Assembly (NCBI GenBank): GCA_016787135.1
Contig: JAEUVK010000113.1
Location: 1-38,174 of the forward strand
Reading direction: 5' to 3'
From: Chitinophagaceae bacterium
GTDB lineage: Bacteria; Bacteroidota; Bacteroidia; Chitinophagales; Chitinophagaceae
Length of the DNA stretch: 38,174 nucleotides
Positions within the stretch are counted from its first letter, which is position 1. The number at the start of each line of letters is the position of its first letter. Made by a program: the position numbers and the translations under genes. The notes under the pieces are model-generated. The model was not told the origin of the DNA and did no database searches. It worked only from the letters and a program-made list of their open reading frames with translations. This document shows positions 27,030-36,123 of the stretch, piece after piece.

Positions 27030-27695
27030 TCAAACCCATTTGTTCTTATGCGCCAGCGAAATGATCTGCGCCTTGGAGTTCACATGTAGTTTTTCGTAAA
27101 TATTGGCAATGTGTTTTCTGACCGTCAGTACGCTGATATTGAGCCCTGCCGATATCCTTTTCGCATCCCATCCGCTCACCATATATTGTAGTATTTCTTT
27201 TTCCCTCTCGGTAATGGCATCGGGTAAAACACCCAGCGCAGATTGTTCAGTAGTGTTTGTCTGGCTGAGAAGCTTCAGTGTTTTGCGTGCAATTGCCGGG
27301 CTCATCGGAGCTCCGCCAAATTCTATTACGTTAATAACTGCGTCCTGCAACACAGATGCCGGTTCGTGTTTTAATAAATAGCCTGATGCGCCGGCCTTTA
27401 TGGCTTCAAATATCTTTTCATCATCATCAAAAACAGTAAGTACTATAAAATGTATCTGCTGGTAAAGCGATTTCGCAATCCTGATGGCTTCAATACCATC
27501 CAGCCCGGGCATTTCCAGATCCATGAAAACAACCTGCGGCAACAATGGGAAGGGCAATCCTTTTAGTTGTTCGAGGCATTGGTTGCCATCGGCAGCAGAA
27601 AAAACAAGTTGCAGGTTATCGGCTACTTTCAGCTTTTGCATAAAAGTATTTCGGTTCACCATATTATCTTCTGCCAGTGCAATTCTGAATATCAT
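27030..27695 (-). CDS. NarL/FixJ-type response regulator
   Basis: The 221-residue protein has a receiver domain with Asp9-Asp59 geometry (FRIALAEDN, then VVFMDLEMPGLDGIEAI with Asp59 as the phosphorylation site) and Lys in LLKHEPAS near 107. A LuxR-type helix-turn-helix follows (ITEREKEILQYMVSGWDAKR, then ISAGLNISVLTVRKHIANIY). It is encoded 40 bases after the sensor kinase on the same strand. The pair should form one two-component system, with phosphorylation driving dimer binding to promoter DNA. The divergent RND efflux operon is the most likely target. Confidence 0.93.
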   Translation of the reverse strand: MIFRIALAEDNMVNRNTFMQKLKVADNLQLVFSAADGNQCLEQLKGLPFPLLPQVVFMDLEMPGLDGIEAIRIAKSLYQQIHFIVLTVFDDDEKIFEAIKAGASGYLLKHEPASVLQDAVINVIEFGGAPMSPAIARKTLKLLSQTNTTEQSALGVLPDAITEREKEILQYMVSGWDAKRISAGLNISVLTVRKHIANIYEKLHVNSKAQIISLAHKNKWV

Positions 27696-27735
27696 AAGTG
27701 CTCAATATCATTAACGAACATAAGACCATCAATAA

Positions 27736-29664
27736 CTAATTTGTAGTAGGGGTGATCAAAAGCGTTGTCCCTGCTATTCCGTTTGACAACCAATCTATCC
27801 GCCAACCTGATTCTTTAGCCCGGTTTTTCATATTCAACAAGCCATTCCCTTCCCTGTTGCTGTCATCTGCTCTCATTCCTTTTCCATTATCAGAAACAGT
27901 TATTTTCCAGGTATCGCTGCTTTCGATCACAACATCAATTTGCCTGCCCCCACTATGCCTTACTGCATTATTAATGGCTTCCTGCAATATCTGAAACAAG
28001 TGAAACGCCTGCGACGGCGGGAGCGTTCGATCAATGCTGATATTTTCATACACGTCGATCTTAATACCGGGATAACTGGACTGAATTCTTTGTATGAATA
28101 TCTTCAGCCTGTCACTGATAGCTGTAAGTGACAGAGAATCTTTTTTAAGTACCCATATCGTATCATTGAGCTGCGATACGATAGCGTGTGAATTATTCCG
28201 TAATTCCTGCAGAGGTATGCCTGCTTCTTTATCCGCTGACGTCTCGATCTGATCAATATTGGAAGCAATAGAAGCTGCATAGGCGCCCAGGTTATCATGC
28301 AGATCGGCTGCAATGCGTTTTCTTTCATTTTCTTCTGCCTGTATTACTGCCTTTTCTGCCGCCTGTTTTTCCTTTTCCAGCATCAGCAGCAATTTTAGTT
28401 GCTGCCTCCTCCGGTAATTCTTAAAAATGAAGTAAGCCGCCACAGAAGCAAACAACATAACGACCAGTGATCCGTACAGCCAGTAGTTCTTCCGGGTAAT
28501 GTCGAGTTTTTGCTGTATGATCGTATTTTCCTTTTTCTGAAGTTCATACTTGGTTTGAATCTCAGCAATTGCCTCCTCAGAGTTCATCCTGTACACGGAA
28601 TCTTTTAGCAGGATCAGGTCTTCCAGCACTGACGCATATTCCTGTATTTTACCAGCCGCCTTATAATTTTCCGCCAGGGTATTATAGAGAAAGAAAAGCT
28701 TTGTTTCAATTTTATACTTTCTTGCAATTTCAATCCCCTCCCTGCATATAATAATCCCCTTTTCGGGCTGCCCGTTACTGGCATAGTAAAGTCCAAGCTG
28801 TGCCATATCTGAAACAATATAGAATGGATCGCCGATCATCTTCCTGATCTCTACTACTTCCCTGAGAGAAACTTCTGCCTTGTCTGCATTTCGAGATCCC
28901 CTCAGTAACTGCGCCTGAATGGCCAATGAATTGGAAAGCGCAAAAAGATTTTCAGACTGCCTTGAATATTCAATGGCTTTACTGATAAAATAAAATGCAG
29001 AATCCTTCTTACCAAGGGCATTATAGTTAAGTGCTATGTTGGCAAACAGGATGCTGTACTTTTTTATGAATTGTGTGTCAGTGGTAGTATACAATGCCCT
29101 CAGATGCCATAATAATGATCGGCTGGTCTGTTCCATTTCCAGGTATGCCCACCCGATCAGCGTTTTCCCCTGCATCTGCAGCAATGTATCATTACCCGTC
29201 TCGCCTTTTGCTATTACCTGGTGCCCGAGGTCGATCGCTTCCTTGTACTGATTCTTGCGCATATAGCACCTGCCCTTTTGATTCAGTAATTTGCCCTCCA
29301 ATACAGGATCGCTGATAGCAGCCTTCAATACCTGCAGACATTGATCGGCGATAGCCAGCGATGAATCGATCAATCCCTTATTGGTAAAAGCGTACGACCT
29401 GTAGTATTGTGACTCCACTTCACTATGGATATCCTTTGCTCTTTGAGCTATCAGTCTTGCTTTTCCTGCATAGAGCATTAAAGTATCAGGATGAAGTGTA
29501 TAGCCCTGATCGCAAAGTGAAAGTATGGCCTGCAGTTTATCATTATCACTTACAGCATATCCAATTTCTTTCTTGAGTTTATCGATCCTTGATGTCTGAC
29601 CAACGGAACTTATGCAATTGAAACAGGAAAATACCAGTATCAGGAAAAAGCCACGGAAGTACAT
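27736..29664 (-). CDS. TPR-containing sensor histidine kinase (HisKA_3)
   Basis: The 642-residue protein has a signal sequence (MYFRGFFLILVFSCFNCISS), a periplasmic TPR-like helical repeat region (about 30-390), and one span (YWLYGSLVVMLFASVAAYFIF, about 402-422). A coiled coil leads to NERKRIAADLHDNLGA, with His456 as the phosphoacceptor. The HATPase domain has the N box EAINNAVRHSGG, the G1 box DNGKGM and the G2 segment EGNGLLNMKNRAK. This is the usual Bacteroidota kinase form in which periplasmic TPRs sense an envelope signal. It begins the two-gene operon with the NarL-type regulator and faces the efflux operon across 409 bases. Confidence 0.92.
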   Translation of the reverse strand: MYFRGFFLILVFSCFNCISSVGQTSRIDKLKKEIGYAVSDNDKLQAILSLCDQGYTLHPDTLMLYAGKARLIAQRAKDIHSEVESQYYRSYAFTNKGLIDSSLAIADQCLQVLKAAISDPVLEGKLLNQKGRCYMRKNQYKEAIDLGHQVIAKGETGNDTLLQMQGKTLIGWAYLEMEQTSRSLLWHLRALYTTTDTQFIKKYSILFANIALNYNALGKKDSAFYFISKAIEYSRQSENLFALSNSLAIQAQLLRGSRNADKAEVSLREVVEIRKMIGDPFYIVSDMAQLGLYYASNGQPEKGIIICREGIEIARKYKIETKLFFLYNTLAENYKAAGKIQEYASVLEDLILLKDSVYRMNSEEAIAEIQTKYELQKKENTIIQQKLDITRKNYWLYGSLVVMLFASVAAYFIFKNYRRRQQLKLLLMLEKEKQAAEKAVIQAEENERKRIAADLHDNLGAYAASIASNIDQIETSADKEAGIPLQELRNNSHAIVSQLNDTIWVLKKDSLSLTAISDRLKIFIQRIQSSYPGIKIDVYENISIDRTLPPSQAFHLFQILQEAINNAVRHSGGRQIDVVIESSDTWKITVSDNGKGMRADDSNREGNGLLNMKNRAKESGWRIDWLSNGIAGTTLLITPTTN

Positions 29665-29886
29665 ACAAGGAATAAAATTTAAAGATTAACCAGTGGCCTT
29701 TCAGAAATATGGGCATTCTTTCTTAAAAATATTCAATTCTGCTGATTTTCCATAACGGATGGCCAATTTAAGCCCTGTACTCCCTGTACTATAAATTAAG
29801 TATTGAAAAAACAATTGGTTTAATGGTATTTCAATTTTCGCCTTTGCCAAAAAAGGTTTTCTCATTTTGCCCTTTTCATCCGTCAT

Positions 29887-29910
29887 GACCCGGTTTATAC
29901 CGGGTCTTTT
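29887..29910 (+). terminator. Orphan intrinsic terminator hairpin
   Basis: GACCCGGT (29887-29894), loop TTAT, ACCGGGTC (29899-29906), followed by TTTT. The T run is only on the + side, so it would end + strand transcription, yet no + strand gene lies upstream for more than 5 kb. It may end a small RNA or antisense transcript. Confidence 0.6.
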
Positions 29911-30022
29911 ACTACATATCATAATACATATGATACAGGCTAGGGGTCTTCTTAGAAATCTCTCATTTAGAGTCATTCCCTGGCAAGGGACTTAAAAAGC
30001 ATGGTTCTCAATGGTGATTTTA

Positions 30023-30049
30023 GTCACGGGCGAAGAAAGTGACCACGGG
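30023..30049. promoter_or_regulatory. Candidate operator of the efflux operon
   Basis: GTCAC (30023-30027) and GTGAC (30039-30043) form an inverted repeat with 11 bases between, and CACGGG occurs at 30025-30030 and again at 30044-30049, a 19-base period close to two helix turns. Both overlap the -33 region of the predicted promoter. This suits an activator such as the neighbouring NarL-type regulator. Confidence 0.45.
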
Positions 30050-30057
30050 TAGATTTG
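30050..30057 (+). promoter_or_regulatory. -7 element of the efflux operon
   Basis: TAGATTTG is an exact TAnnTTTG match ending 16 bases before the TolC ATG at 30074. No TTTG stands at -33; that place holds the inverted repeat, consistent with an activated promoter. Confidence 0.55.
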
Positions 30058-30073
30058 CCGAAATTTTTAAGGC

Positions 30074-31414
30074 ATGCTGAATAATCTGTGGAACTTATTG
30101 GTAAAAATAATATGGTCTTGCTCATTCTTTCTATTGCTGTCGCCAATTGCAAGTGCACAGGATGCTATGAAAAAGCTATCACTGAAAGAGGCTATTGACT
30201 CTGCGCTGCGCAATAATAAAGATATCCGGCTGGCAGGATGGGAAGAGAAAATAGCCGTGTCAAAATGGAAAGAGACCCATGCCATTTTTTTACCACAGTT
30301 GGATCTCTCCTATTCCGCCATGAATACCAATAACCCATTGAATGTATTCGGGTTTAAACTACAGCAGCAGTCTGTAAAAGCGGAAGATTTTAACCCTGCC
30401 TTGCTGAATAGTCCTGGCGGCTATTCTGATTTCGCATCTAAACTGCAATTGAAACAACCTGTTTTCAATATGGACCTGCTGTACATGCGCAAAGCAGCAG
30501 CCTCACAAACAGATATCTATAAATTCAAAACACAACGCACCAAAGAATACCTGGTCTTTGAGGTAAAAAAAGCCTACATGCAACTGCAATTGTCTTATGA
30601 TGCCATAGATGTTTTACAGGAGGCATTAAAAACAGCCAACGCGATGTACACTTTCACCAGTAACCGTGTACAGGAAGGATTAATGCAACAGTCAGATGCA
30701 TTGAATGTAAAGGTTTGGATAACATCCGTAGAAACAAATTTAGCTGAGGCCAAAAGCGGTGTTCAGAATGCATCAGATTATCTTAGTCTCCTCATGGGGC
30801 GTTCTATTGGCACAACCTATGAAACTGAAAAAATAGACACAGAGAATATCATTGTTTCTGATACTTCGGGTATTCCTGTCAACCGCTCTGATTTTGCAGC
30901 TATGAAAAAAGCCATTGAAACCTCCGACCTGATGATCCGTTCATCGAAAATGAGTTATCTGCCAAAGATCAATGCCTTCGGGTCTTACCAGTTCAATGAT
31001 AGCCGGATACTGGGTTTTGGGGCCGATTCTTACCTGGCGGGTATACAACTGACATGGGATGTTTTTAAGGGTAACAGTACAAAGAATAAGATCGCCACGC
31101 AAACTCTGGAACGGGATAAACTTGCAGAACAATTGACCAATCAGCAGGAACAAAGCCAGTTAGAGCTTAATAAGACTACGCGGCAGTTAGCAGACGCACA
31201 ATATAAAATCAGTCAGCAGAACGCTGCAGTAAAAAGCGCTGCCGAAGCATTACGTATCCTGCAGGATCGCTATGAACAAGGGTTAGTGAACAGCACTGAT
31301 GTACTATTGTCACAAACACAATTATCCCAGCAAAAATTAGGATTGGCACAGGCCATCTTCAACCAGAATACAACAGCTGCCTATATCAGTTTTTTAACCG
31401 CAACATCCAACTAA
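30074..31414 (+). CDS. TolC-family outer membrane efflux protein
   Basis: The 446-residue product begins with a long signal peptide (MLNNLWNLLVKIIWSCSFFL, then LLSPIASAQ). It shows the two-fold internal repeat of TolC-like channels: LSLKEAIDSALRNNKDIRLA (about 36-55), a long helical pair with LELNKTTRQLADAQYKI, and the closing LRILQDRYEQGLVNSTDVLL with LSQQKLGLAQAIFNQN. Trimers of this protein form the outer membrane duct for RND pumps. It is the first gene of the operon, followed after 21 bases by the adaptor. The substrate of the system is not shown by this subunit. Confidence 0.93.
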   Translation: MLNNLWNLLVKIIWSCSFFLLLSPIASAQDAMKKLSLKEAIDSALRNNKDIRLAGWEEKIAVSKWKETHAIFLPQLDLSYSAMNTNNPLNVFGFKLQQQSVKAEDFNPALLNSPGGYSDFASKLQLKQPVFNMDLLYMRKAAASQTDIYKFKTQRTKEYLVFEVKKAYMQLQLSYDAIDVLQEALKTANAMYTFTSNRVQEGLMQQSDALNVKVWITSVETNLAEAKSGVQNASDYLSLLMGRSIGTTYETEKIDTENIIVSDTSGIPVNRSDFAAMKKAIETSDLMIRSSKMSYLPKINAFGSYQFNDSRILGFGADSYLAGIQLTWDVFKGNSTKNKIATQTLERDKLAEQLTNQQEQSQLELNKTTRQLADAQYKISQQNAAVKSAAEALRILQDRYEQGLVNSTDVLLSQTQLSQQKLGLAQAIFNQNTTAAYISFLTATSN

Positions 31415-31435
31415 TTTAAAATAACAATTCAGATC

Positions 31436-32533
31436 ATGCAACATGTCAAAACAACAACAAGGATCATCATCTTCTCGTCAGCCCTAATGATCAGCTCCTG
31501 TAAAGGAAAAGATCATAACGAAACAACTGACAAAACAGCTGCTGTTCCCATAACCGTATCTACGCCGGGAGGAAATATAGAAGGTGGTATTGCTGTGAGC
31601 GGAAAAATAGAAGCGTTACAAACAGCGAATATCAGCACCCGTATGATGGGAACGATCAACCGCATTTATGTGAAAGTGGGTGACAGGGTACGCAAAGGTC
31701 AGTTGCTCGCTACCATCAGCAGCCAGGATATACAGGCGAAAAAAGCACAGACAAGTGCAGCCATTGCTGAAGCAGAAGCCAATGTAAGAAACGCACAGAA
31801 AGATTTTGAGCGTTTCAGCAACCTGTATAACAAACAAAGTGCTTCTGCCAAAGAACTAGATAATGTGACCCTTCAATACAATGCCGCAAAATCAAGACTG
31901 GAGGCCGCTACCCAAATGCGCAATGAGGTATCGGCGATGATGGCTTATAGCAGCCTTACTGCACCTTTTGACGGTGTTGTCACTCAAAAACTGGCTGACG
32001 AAGGCAATATGGCCAATCCCGGAGTACCTGTTTTAACAGTAGAACAAACAACCGGGTTACAGGTCAGCGCTACTGTTAGCGAATCAGATATTAACCTTAT
32101 TAAAAAAGGCAATACTGCAAAAGTGGAAATGAAAGCCATTGACAAGATTGTGACATGTACGATCAGCGAGGTCAGCCCTTCCTCCTATTTCACAGGCGGA
32201 CAATATCTCGTAAAACTATCCATTCCTGAAAAAGATAAGAAAGACCTCTATGCCGGTATGTATGTGAATGTATTTATCCCGGTCAATACTTCAGCAATAA
32301 AAAAAGATACTGCAAATGCAGTGCTGGTGCCGGTAGCAAGCCTTGTGAACAAAGACCAGCTCACCGGTTTATACACCATCAGCAGTAATAATACTGCTTT
32401 ACTGAGATGGATAAGAACAGGAAAAACTTATGGCGACAAGATCGAAGTGCTTTCAGGTCTGGCGTTTCATGAAAAATTCATAGTGAGTGCAGAAGGCAAT
32501 CTTTACAATGGTGTTCCTGTGAAAGTGAACTAA
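31436..32533 (+). CDS. RND efflux periplasmic adaptor (MFP) lipoprotein
   Basis: The 365-residue product has a lipobox ending at Cys22 (FSSALMISSC). A biotinyl-lipoyl half (MGTINRIYVKVGDRVRKGQL) follows, then an alpha-helical hairpin (about 95-160, AEAEANVRNAQKDFERFSNL), the second lipoyl half (YSSLTAPFDGVVTQKLADEG) and beta-barrel and membrane-proximal domains. This is the AcrA/MexA-type order. The adaptor bridges the inner membrane pump and the TolC channel, anchored by its lipid. It sits between the two genes it connects, with 48 bases to the permease start. Confidence 0.94.
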   Translation: MQHVKTTTRIIIFSSALMISSCKGKDHNETTDKTAAVPITVSTPGGNIEGGIAVSGKIEALQTANISTRMMGTINRIYVKVGDRVRKGQLLATISSQDIQAKKAQTSAAIAEAEANVRNAQKDFERFSNLYNKQSASAKELDNVTLQYNAAKSRLEAATQMRNEVSAMMAYSSLTAPFDGVVTQKLADEGNMANPGVPVLTVEQTTGLQVSATVSESDINLIKKGNTAKVEMKAIDKIVTCTISEVSPSSYFTGGQYLVKLSIPEKDKKDLYAGMYVNVFIPVNTSAIKKDTANAVLVPVASLVNKDQLTGLYTISSNNTALLRWIRTGKTYGDKIEVLSGLAFHEKFIVSAEGNLYNGVPVKVN

Positions 32534-32581
32534 TATCCCGTCTAAAAACATTTTGAACAAGAATACGAACAATTGAATAGT

Positions 32582-35500
32582 ATGCAAGAAGGAATATCCG
32601 GTAAAATAGCAAACGCATTTATTAAATCGAAGCTTACGATCCTGCTGATGGTGGCATTTCTGCTGATCGGCGGTTACAGCACTATGCTGATACCCCGGGA
32701 AGAAGAACCGCAGATACAGGTGCCGATGGCCGATATTTTTATCGGTTTTCCCGGTGCTACACCGAAGGAAGTAGAAACAAAGGTCAGCGCTCCATTGGAA
32801 AAAATGATCTCCAATATTAAAGGAGTAGAATATGTGTATTCAACTTCCATGAAAGGGCAAGCGATGATCATTGTACAGTTCTTTGTAGGAGAAGATATAG
32901 AACGCTCACTGGTGAAATTATACAACGAACTGATGAAAAACATGGACCGGATGCCCCAGGGGATCACCATGCCGTTGGTAAAAACAAGGGCCATTGATGA
33001 TGTACCGGCATTAGGTATCACTTTATGGAGCGATAAGTATGACGACTATTCACTGCGGCAGATGGGTGAAGCGCTGACCAATGAGATCAAAAAAGTAACA
33101 GATGTATCGGACGTCAATATCATTGGGGGCAGAAGCCGGCAGGTGAAGGTGGTACTGGATAAAGATAAAATGGCAGAGAACCATGTTGATTTTCTAAGTA
33201 TCAGTAATCATATACAAGGCAGTAATGCGCAGGTGATTGCCGGTACTTTACTCAGTAAGGACTCTGCGTTCTCGGTCGAAACCGGTAATTTTTTAACCTC
33301 TGCCGAAGATGTAGAGAACCTTGTGATCGGAGTTAACCAACAACAGCCTGTTTTCTTAAAACAGGTTGCCAAAATAGAAGACGGGGCTGAAACTCCAAGT
33401 CAATATGTACTTTTTGGGTATGGCCGGGATGATACCGCTAAAAGAATATTCCGCTCGGAATACCCTGCCCTGACTTTATCCATTGCCAAGCGAAAAGGCG
33501 CTGATGCCATGCGCTTATCCGAACAGATCCTTACCAAACTGGAGCATGCAAAGAAAGAACTAATCCCGTCCGAGGTACAGGTATCTGTGACCCGCAATTA
33601 TGGTGAAACCGCATCAGCCAAAGTGAGTGAGTTATTGCTCCACCTTTTCATTGCAATCATTGTCGTTACTTTATTCGTGATGCTGGCAATGGGGTGGAGA
33701 GGTGGTTTGGTCGTATTCCTTTCTGTTCCCGTCACTTTTGCACTGACGCTGTTTGCCTACTATTTTCTTGATTATACACTAAACCGTATTACACTTTTTG
33801 CCCTTGTATTCATTACTGGTATTGTTGTGGACGATTCTATCATCATTGCAGAAAACATGCACCGCCATTTTAAGATGAAACGGCTGCCGCCTTTACAGGC
33901 TGCTATCTATGCAATCAATGAAGTGGGTAACCCGACTATACTGGCCACCTTCACTGTAATTGCCGCTGTGTTACCAATGGCATTTGTATCCGGTTTAATG
34001 GGGCCTTATATGAGCCCGATGCCGATAGGCGCCTCTATTGCTATGCTTCTTTCTTTAATCGTAGCATTGACATTAACACCTTACCTGGGTTATATCTTCT
34101 TGCGTGAAAAAGAAAAAAAAGGTATTAAACACGAAGAAGGTAAAGTGCACCGTCTTGAAGACAGTGGTATCTATAAAATTTACCGCTCCTTTATTCAGCC
34201 TTTGCTGAACACCAGATGGAAAAGATATGCCTTTATCTTCGGCACTTTTGTCATTCTTCTTTTATCTATGGTCTTGTTTTATACAAAGACGGTAGCTGTC
34301 AAAATGCTGCCTTTTGATAATAAGAACGAGTTCCAGGTGGTCATTGATATGCCGGAAGGAACCACATTGGAGAAAACAGCGGTGGTGGCTAAAGATATTG
34401 CAGAATATGTGGCCGGCCGGCCGTTGGTGAAAGACTACCAGTTATACATCGGTACCTCGGCACCTATCAGCTTTAACGGACTTGTGCGTCACTATGACTT
34501 ACGTCGGGGAGATAATGTAGCCGATATACAAGTGAACCTTGTTAACAAAGATGACAGAAAAAAACAAAGTCATGAAATAGCCAAAGACATGCGTCCGGCT
34601 ATACAGGCCATAGCGAAAAAGTATAATGCTAATGCAAAGATCGTGGAAGTGCCGCCTGGCCCTCCCGTCTTATCAACCATTGTTGCTGAGGTCTATGGTC
34701 CTGACTATGACAAACAGATCGAAGTGGCCAGGCAGGTAAAAAGCTTATTGAATAATACAGCCGATGTAGTGGATATAGACTGGATGGTAGAAGATGATCA
34801 GCCGGAATATGATTTTGAAGTGGATAAGGAAAAGGCTATGCGATATGGTGTGGCTCCGGCACAGGTGGTGGCAACGATCAGAGCAGCCTTATCGGGTAAT
34901 ACTGTTGGCACATTACACAAACCTGCTTCGTATAATCCAGTAAACATCGTATTGAAATTAGATGATGCTGATAAATCTTCTTTAGAGGACCTGAAAAACC
35001 TGAAAGTGATCGGACAGGCAGGAAATGCTGTACCGGTTGGTGACCTGGTAACGATCAGGCCCACTATCAAAGAGAAAAGTATTTACAGAAAGAATCAGAA
35101 AAGAGTGGTGTATGTGACAGCTGATATGGCAGGCAAATTAGAAAGCCCTTCCTATGCCATGATGAAAATATCTGACAGTTTAAAAAATATAAAACTACCC
35201 GGCGGATATTTACTGAAAGAAGAATATACCCATCAACCGGAATTTGAAGATAATTTTTCCGTGAAATGGGATGGTGAATGGCAGATCACTTATGAAGTGT
35301 TCCGCGATCTCGGAATTGCATTCGTAGTGGTGATCGTTATCATTTATATGCTTATCGTAGGATGGTTTCAGAATTTCACGGTTCCGATAGTAATGCTCGC
35401 GGCAATCCCATTATCATTAGTAGGCATTGTTTTAGGCCATTGGATGATGGGCGCCTTTTTTACGGCCACTTCCATGATCGGGTTCATTGCACTCGCCGGG

Positions 35501-35788
35501 GTGATGGTAAGGAACTCTGTATTGCTGATCGATTTCATTGACATCCGATTGAAAGAAGGTATTCCGTTAAAACAGGCTATTATTGAAGCAGGTGCGGTGC
35601 GTACAACTCCTATCCTGCTGACAGCCGGTGCAGTAGTGCTGGGTGCTGTTATCATTCTCTTCGATCCTATTTTCCAGGGGTTAGCCATTTCCCTGATGGG
35701 AGGAACAATCACATCTACCTTCCTGACATTATTGGTGGTGCCGCTTCTCTATTATAAAATGCTGAAGAAAAAACATATTAATAAATAA
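32582..35788 (+). CDS. RND efflux permease (AcrB superfamily)
   Basis: The 1068-residue pump has twelve predicted spans in two halves, each with a large periplasmic loop. The proton relay in TM4 is GIVVDDSIIIAEN with Asp417 and Asp418. TM10 carries GVMVRNSVLLIDF with Arg977 where AcrB has a lysine. The N-terminal LIPREEEPQIQVPMADIFIG marks a subfamily distinct from AcrB and CusA. The ATG at 32582 was preferred to a TTG at 32573. It exports small molecules using proton-motive force. The substrate is unknown, and TM4 does not look like a heavy-metal type. Two small genes follow within 10 and 11 bases. Confidence 0.94.
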   Translation: MQEGISGKIANAFIKSKLTILLMVAFLLIGGYSTMLIPREEEPQIQVPMADIFIGFPGATPKEVETKVSAPLEKMISNIKGVEYVYSTSMKGQAMIIVQFFVGEDIERSLVKLYNELMKNMDRMPQGITMPLVKTRAIDDVPALGITLWSDKYDDYSLRQMGEALTNEIKKVTDVSDVNIIGGRSRQVKVVLDKDKMAENHVDFLSISNHIQGSNAQVIAGTLLSKDSAFSVETGNFLTSAEDVENLVIGVNQQQPVFLKQVAKIEDGAETPSQYVLFGYGRDDTAKRIFRSEYPALTLSIAKRKGADAMRLSEQILTKLEHAKKELIPSEVQVSVTRNYGETASAKVSELLLHLFIAIIVVTLFVMLAMGWRGGLVVFLSVPVTFALTLFAYYFLDYTLNRITLFALVFITGIVVDDSIIIAENMHRHFKMKRLPPLQAAIYAINEVGNPTILATFTVIAAVLPMAFVSGLMGPYMSPMPIGASIAMLLSLIVALTLTPYLGYIFLREKEKKGIKHEEGKVHRLEDSGIYKIYRSFIQPLLNTRWKRYAFIFGTFVILLLSMVLFYTKTVAVKMLPFDNKNEFQVVIDMPEGTTLEKTAVVAKDIAEYVAGRPLVKDYQLYIGTSAPISFNGLVRHYDLRRGDNVADIQVNLVNKDDRKKQSHEIAKDMRPAIQAIAKKYNANAKIVEVPPGPPVLSTIVAEVYGPDYDKQIEVARQVKSLLNNTADVVDIDWMVEDDQPEYDFEVDKEKAMRYGVAPAQVVATIRAALSGNTVGTLHKPASYNPVNIVLKLDDADKSSLEDLKNLKVIGQAGNAVPVGDLVTIRPTIKEKSIYRKNQKRVVYVTADMAGKLESPSYAMMKISDSLKNIKLPGGYLLKEEYTHQPEFEDNFSVKWDGEWQITYEVFRDLGIAFVVVIVIIYMLIVGWFQNFTVPIVMLAAIPLSLVGIVLGHWMMGAFFTATSMIGFIALAGVMVRNSVLLIDFIDIRLKEGIPLKQAIIEAGAVRTTPILLTAGAVVLGAVIILFDPIFQGLAISLMGGTITSTFLTLLVVPLLYYKMLKKKHINK

Positions 35789-35797
35789 CCCAACAAC

Positions 35798-36112
35798 ATG
35801 AAATTACTATTTGTAACCTGTCTTGAAGATTTCAAAGCTGATGTGATAAAGATCTTTCACGAAGCTCATGTAAAGGTCTTCAGCTTTATGGAGGCTACCG
35901 GTATAAAAGATGAACGGGACGCCAACCTTTTAGACGATTGGTTTGGCAATAAGGAAGGAGAATTCAGGTCGCTGATCCTGTTCAGCTTCACCAGCAGTGA
36001 AACAGCTGCAGAAGCCGTGCGCCTGATCAAAGTTTATAATGAAACGGACGGGAGCAGATTCCCGGTAAGGGCATTTATCATGCCTGTTGAAGATTCCAAT
36101 TATTTACCATAA
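35798..36112 (+). CDS. Small PII-like protein linked to the RND pump
   Basis: The 104-residue soluble protein starts MKLLFVTCLEDFKADVIKIF, a strand-helix opening. It continues with VKVFSFMEATGIKDERDANL, a central loop DDWFGNKEGEFRSLILFSF, a helix SETAAEAVRLIKVYN and a last strand FPVRAFIMPVE. This strand-helix-strand, strand-helix-strand order with a loop after strand two is that of PII-like ferredoxin folds (PII, CutA, DUF3240). I recognise no exact family and see no PII signature. It starts 10 bases after the permease and 11 bases before a DUF2892 gene, so it should act with the pump, perhaps as a sensor or gate. The fold is inferred from pattern only. Confidence 0.6.
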   Translation: MKLLFVTCLEDFKADVIKIFHEAHVKVFSFMEATGIKDERDANLLDDWFGNKEGEFRSLILFSFTSSETAAEAVRLIKVYNETDGSRFPVRAFIMPVEDSNYLP

Positions 36113-36123
36113 AAAGCAAAACA

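Larger units (their letters stand above)
29665..30049. promoter_or_regulatory. Divergent intergenic region between the two-component and efflux operons
   Basis: This part of the 409-base gap holds no credible gene. Visible items are an orphan terminator hairpin (29887-29910), the dyad TATCAT/ATGATA around 29918-29936, a TCCCT-GGCA-AGGGA mini-hairpin near 29980-29995, and the inverted repeat plus CACGGG direct repeats just before the efflux promoter. A 91-codon reverse frame at 29701-29976 was judged non-coding. Confidence 0.5.

Noticed and set aside
29701..29976. 91-codon reverse-strand frame in the divergent intergenic gap
   Set aside because: The product has no recognisable domain, its composition looks random, and a perfect terminator hairpin for the other strand lies inside it. 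I treat it as non-coding.
32573..32581. TTG start nine bases before the RND permease ATG
   Set aside because: It would add three residues (MNS) with no support; the ATG at 32582 is preferred.
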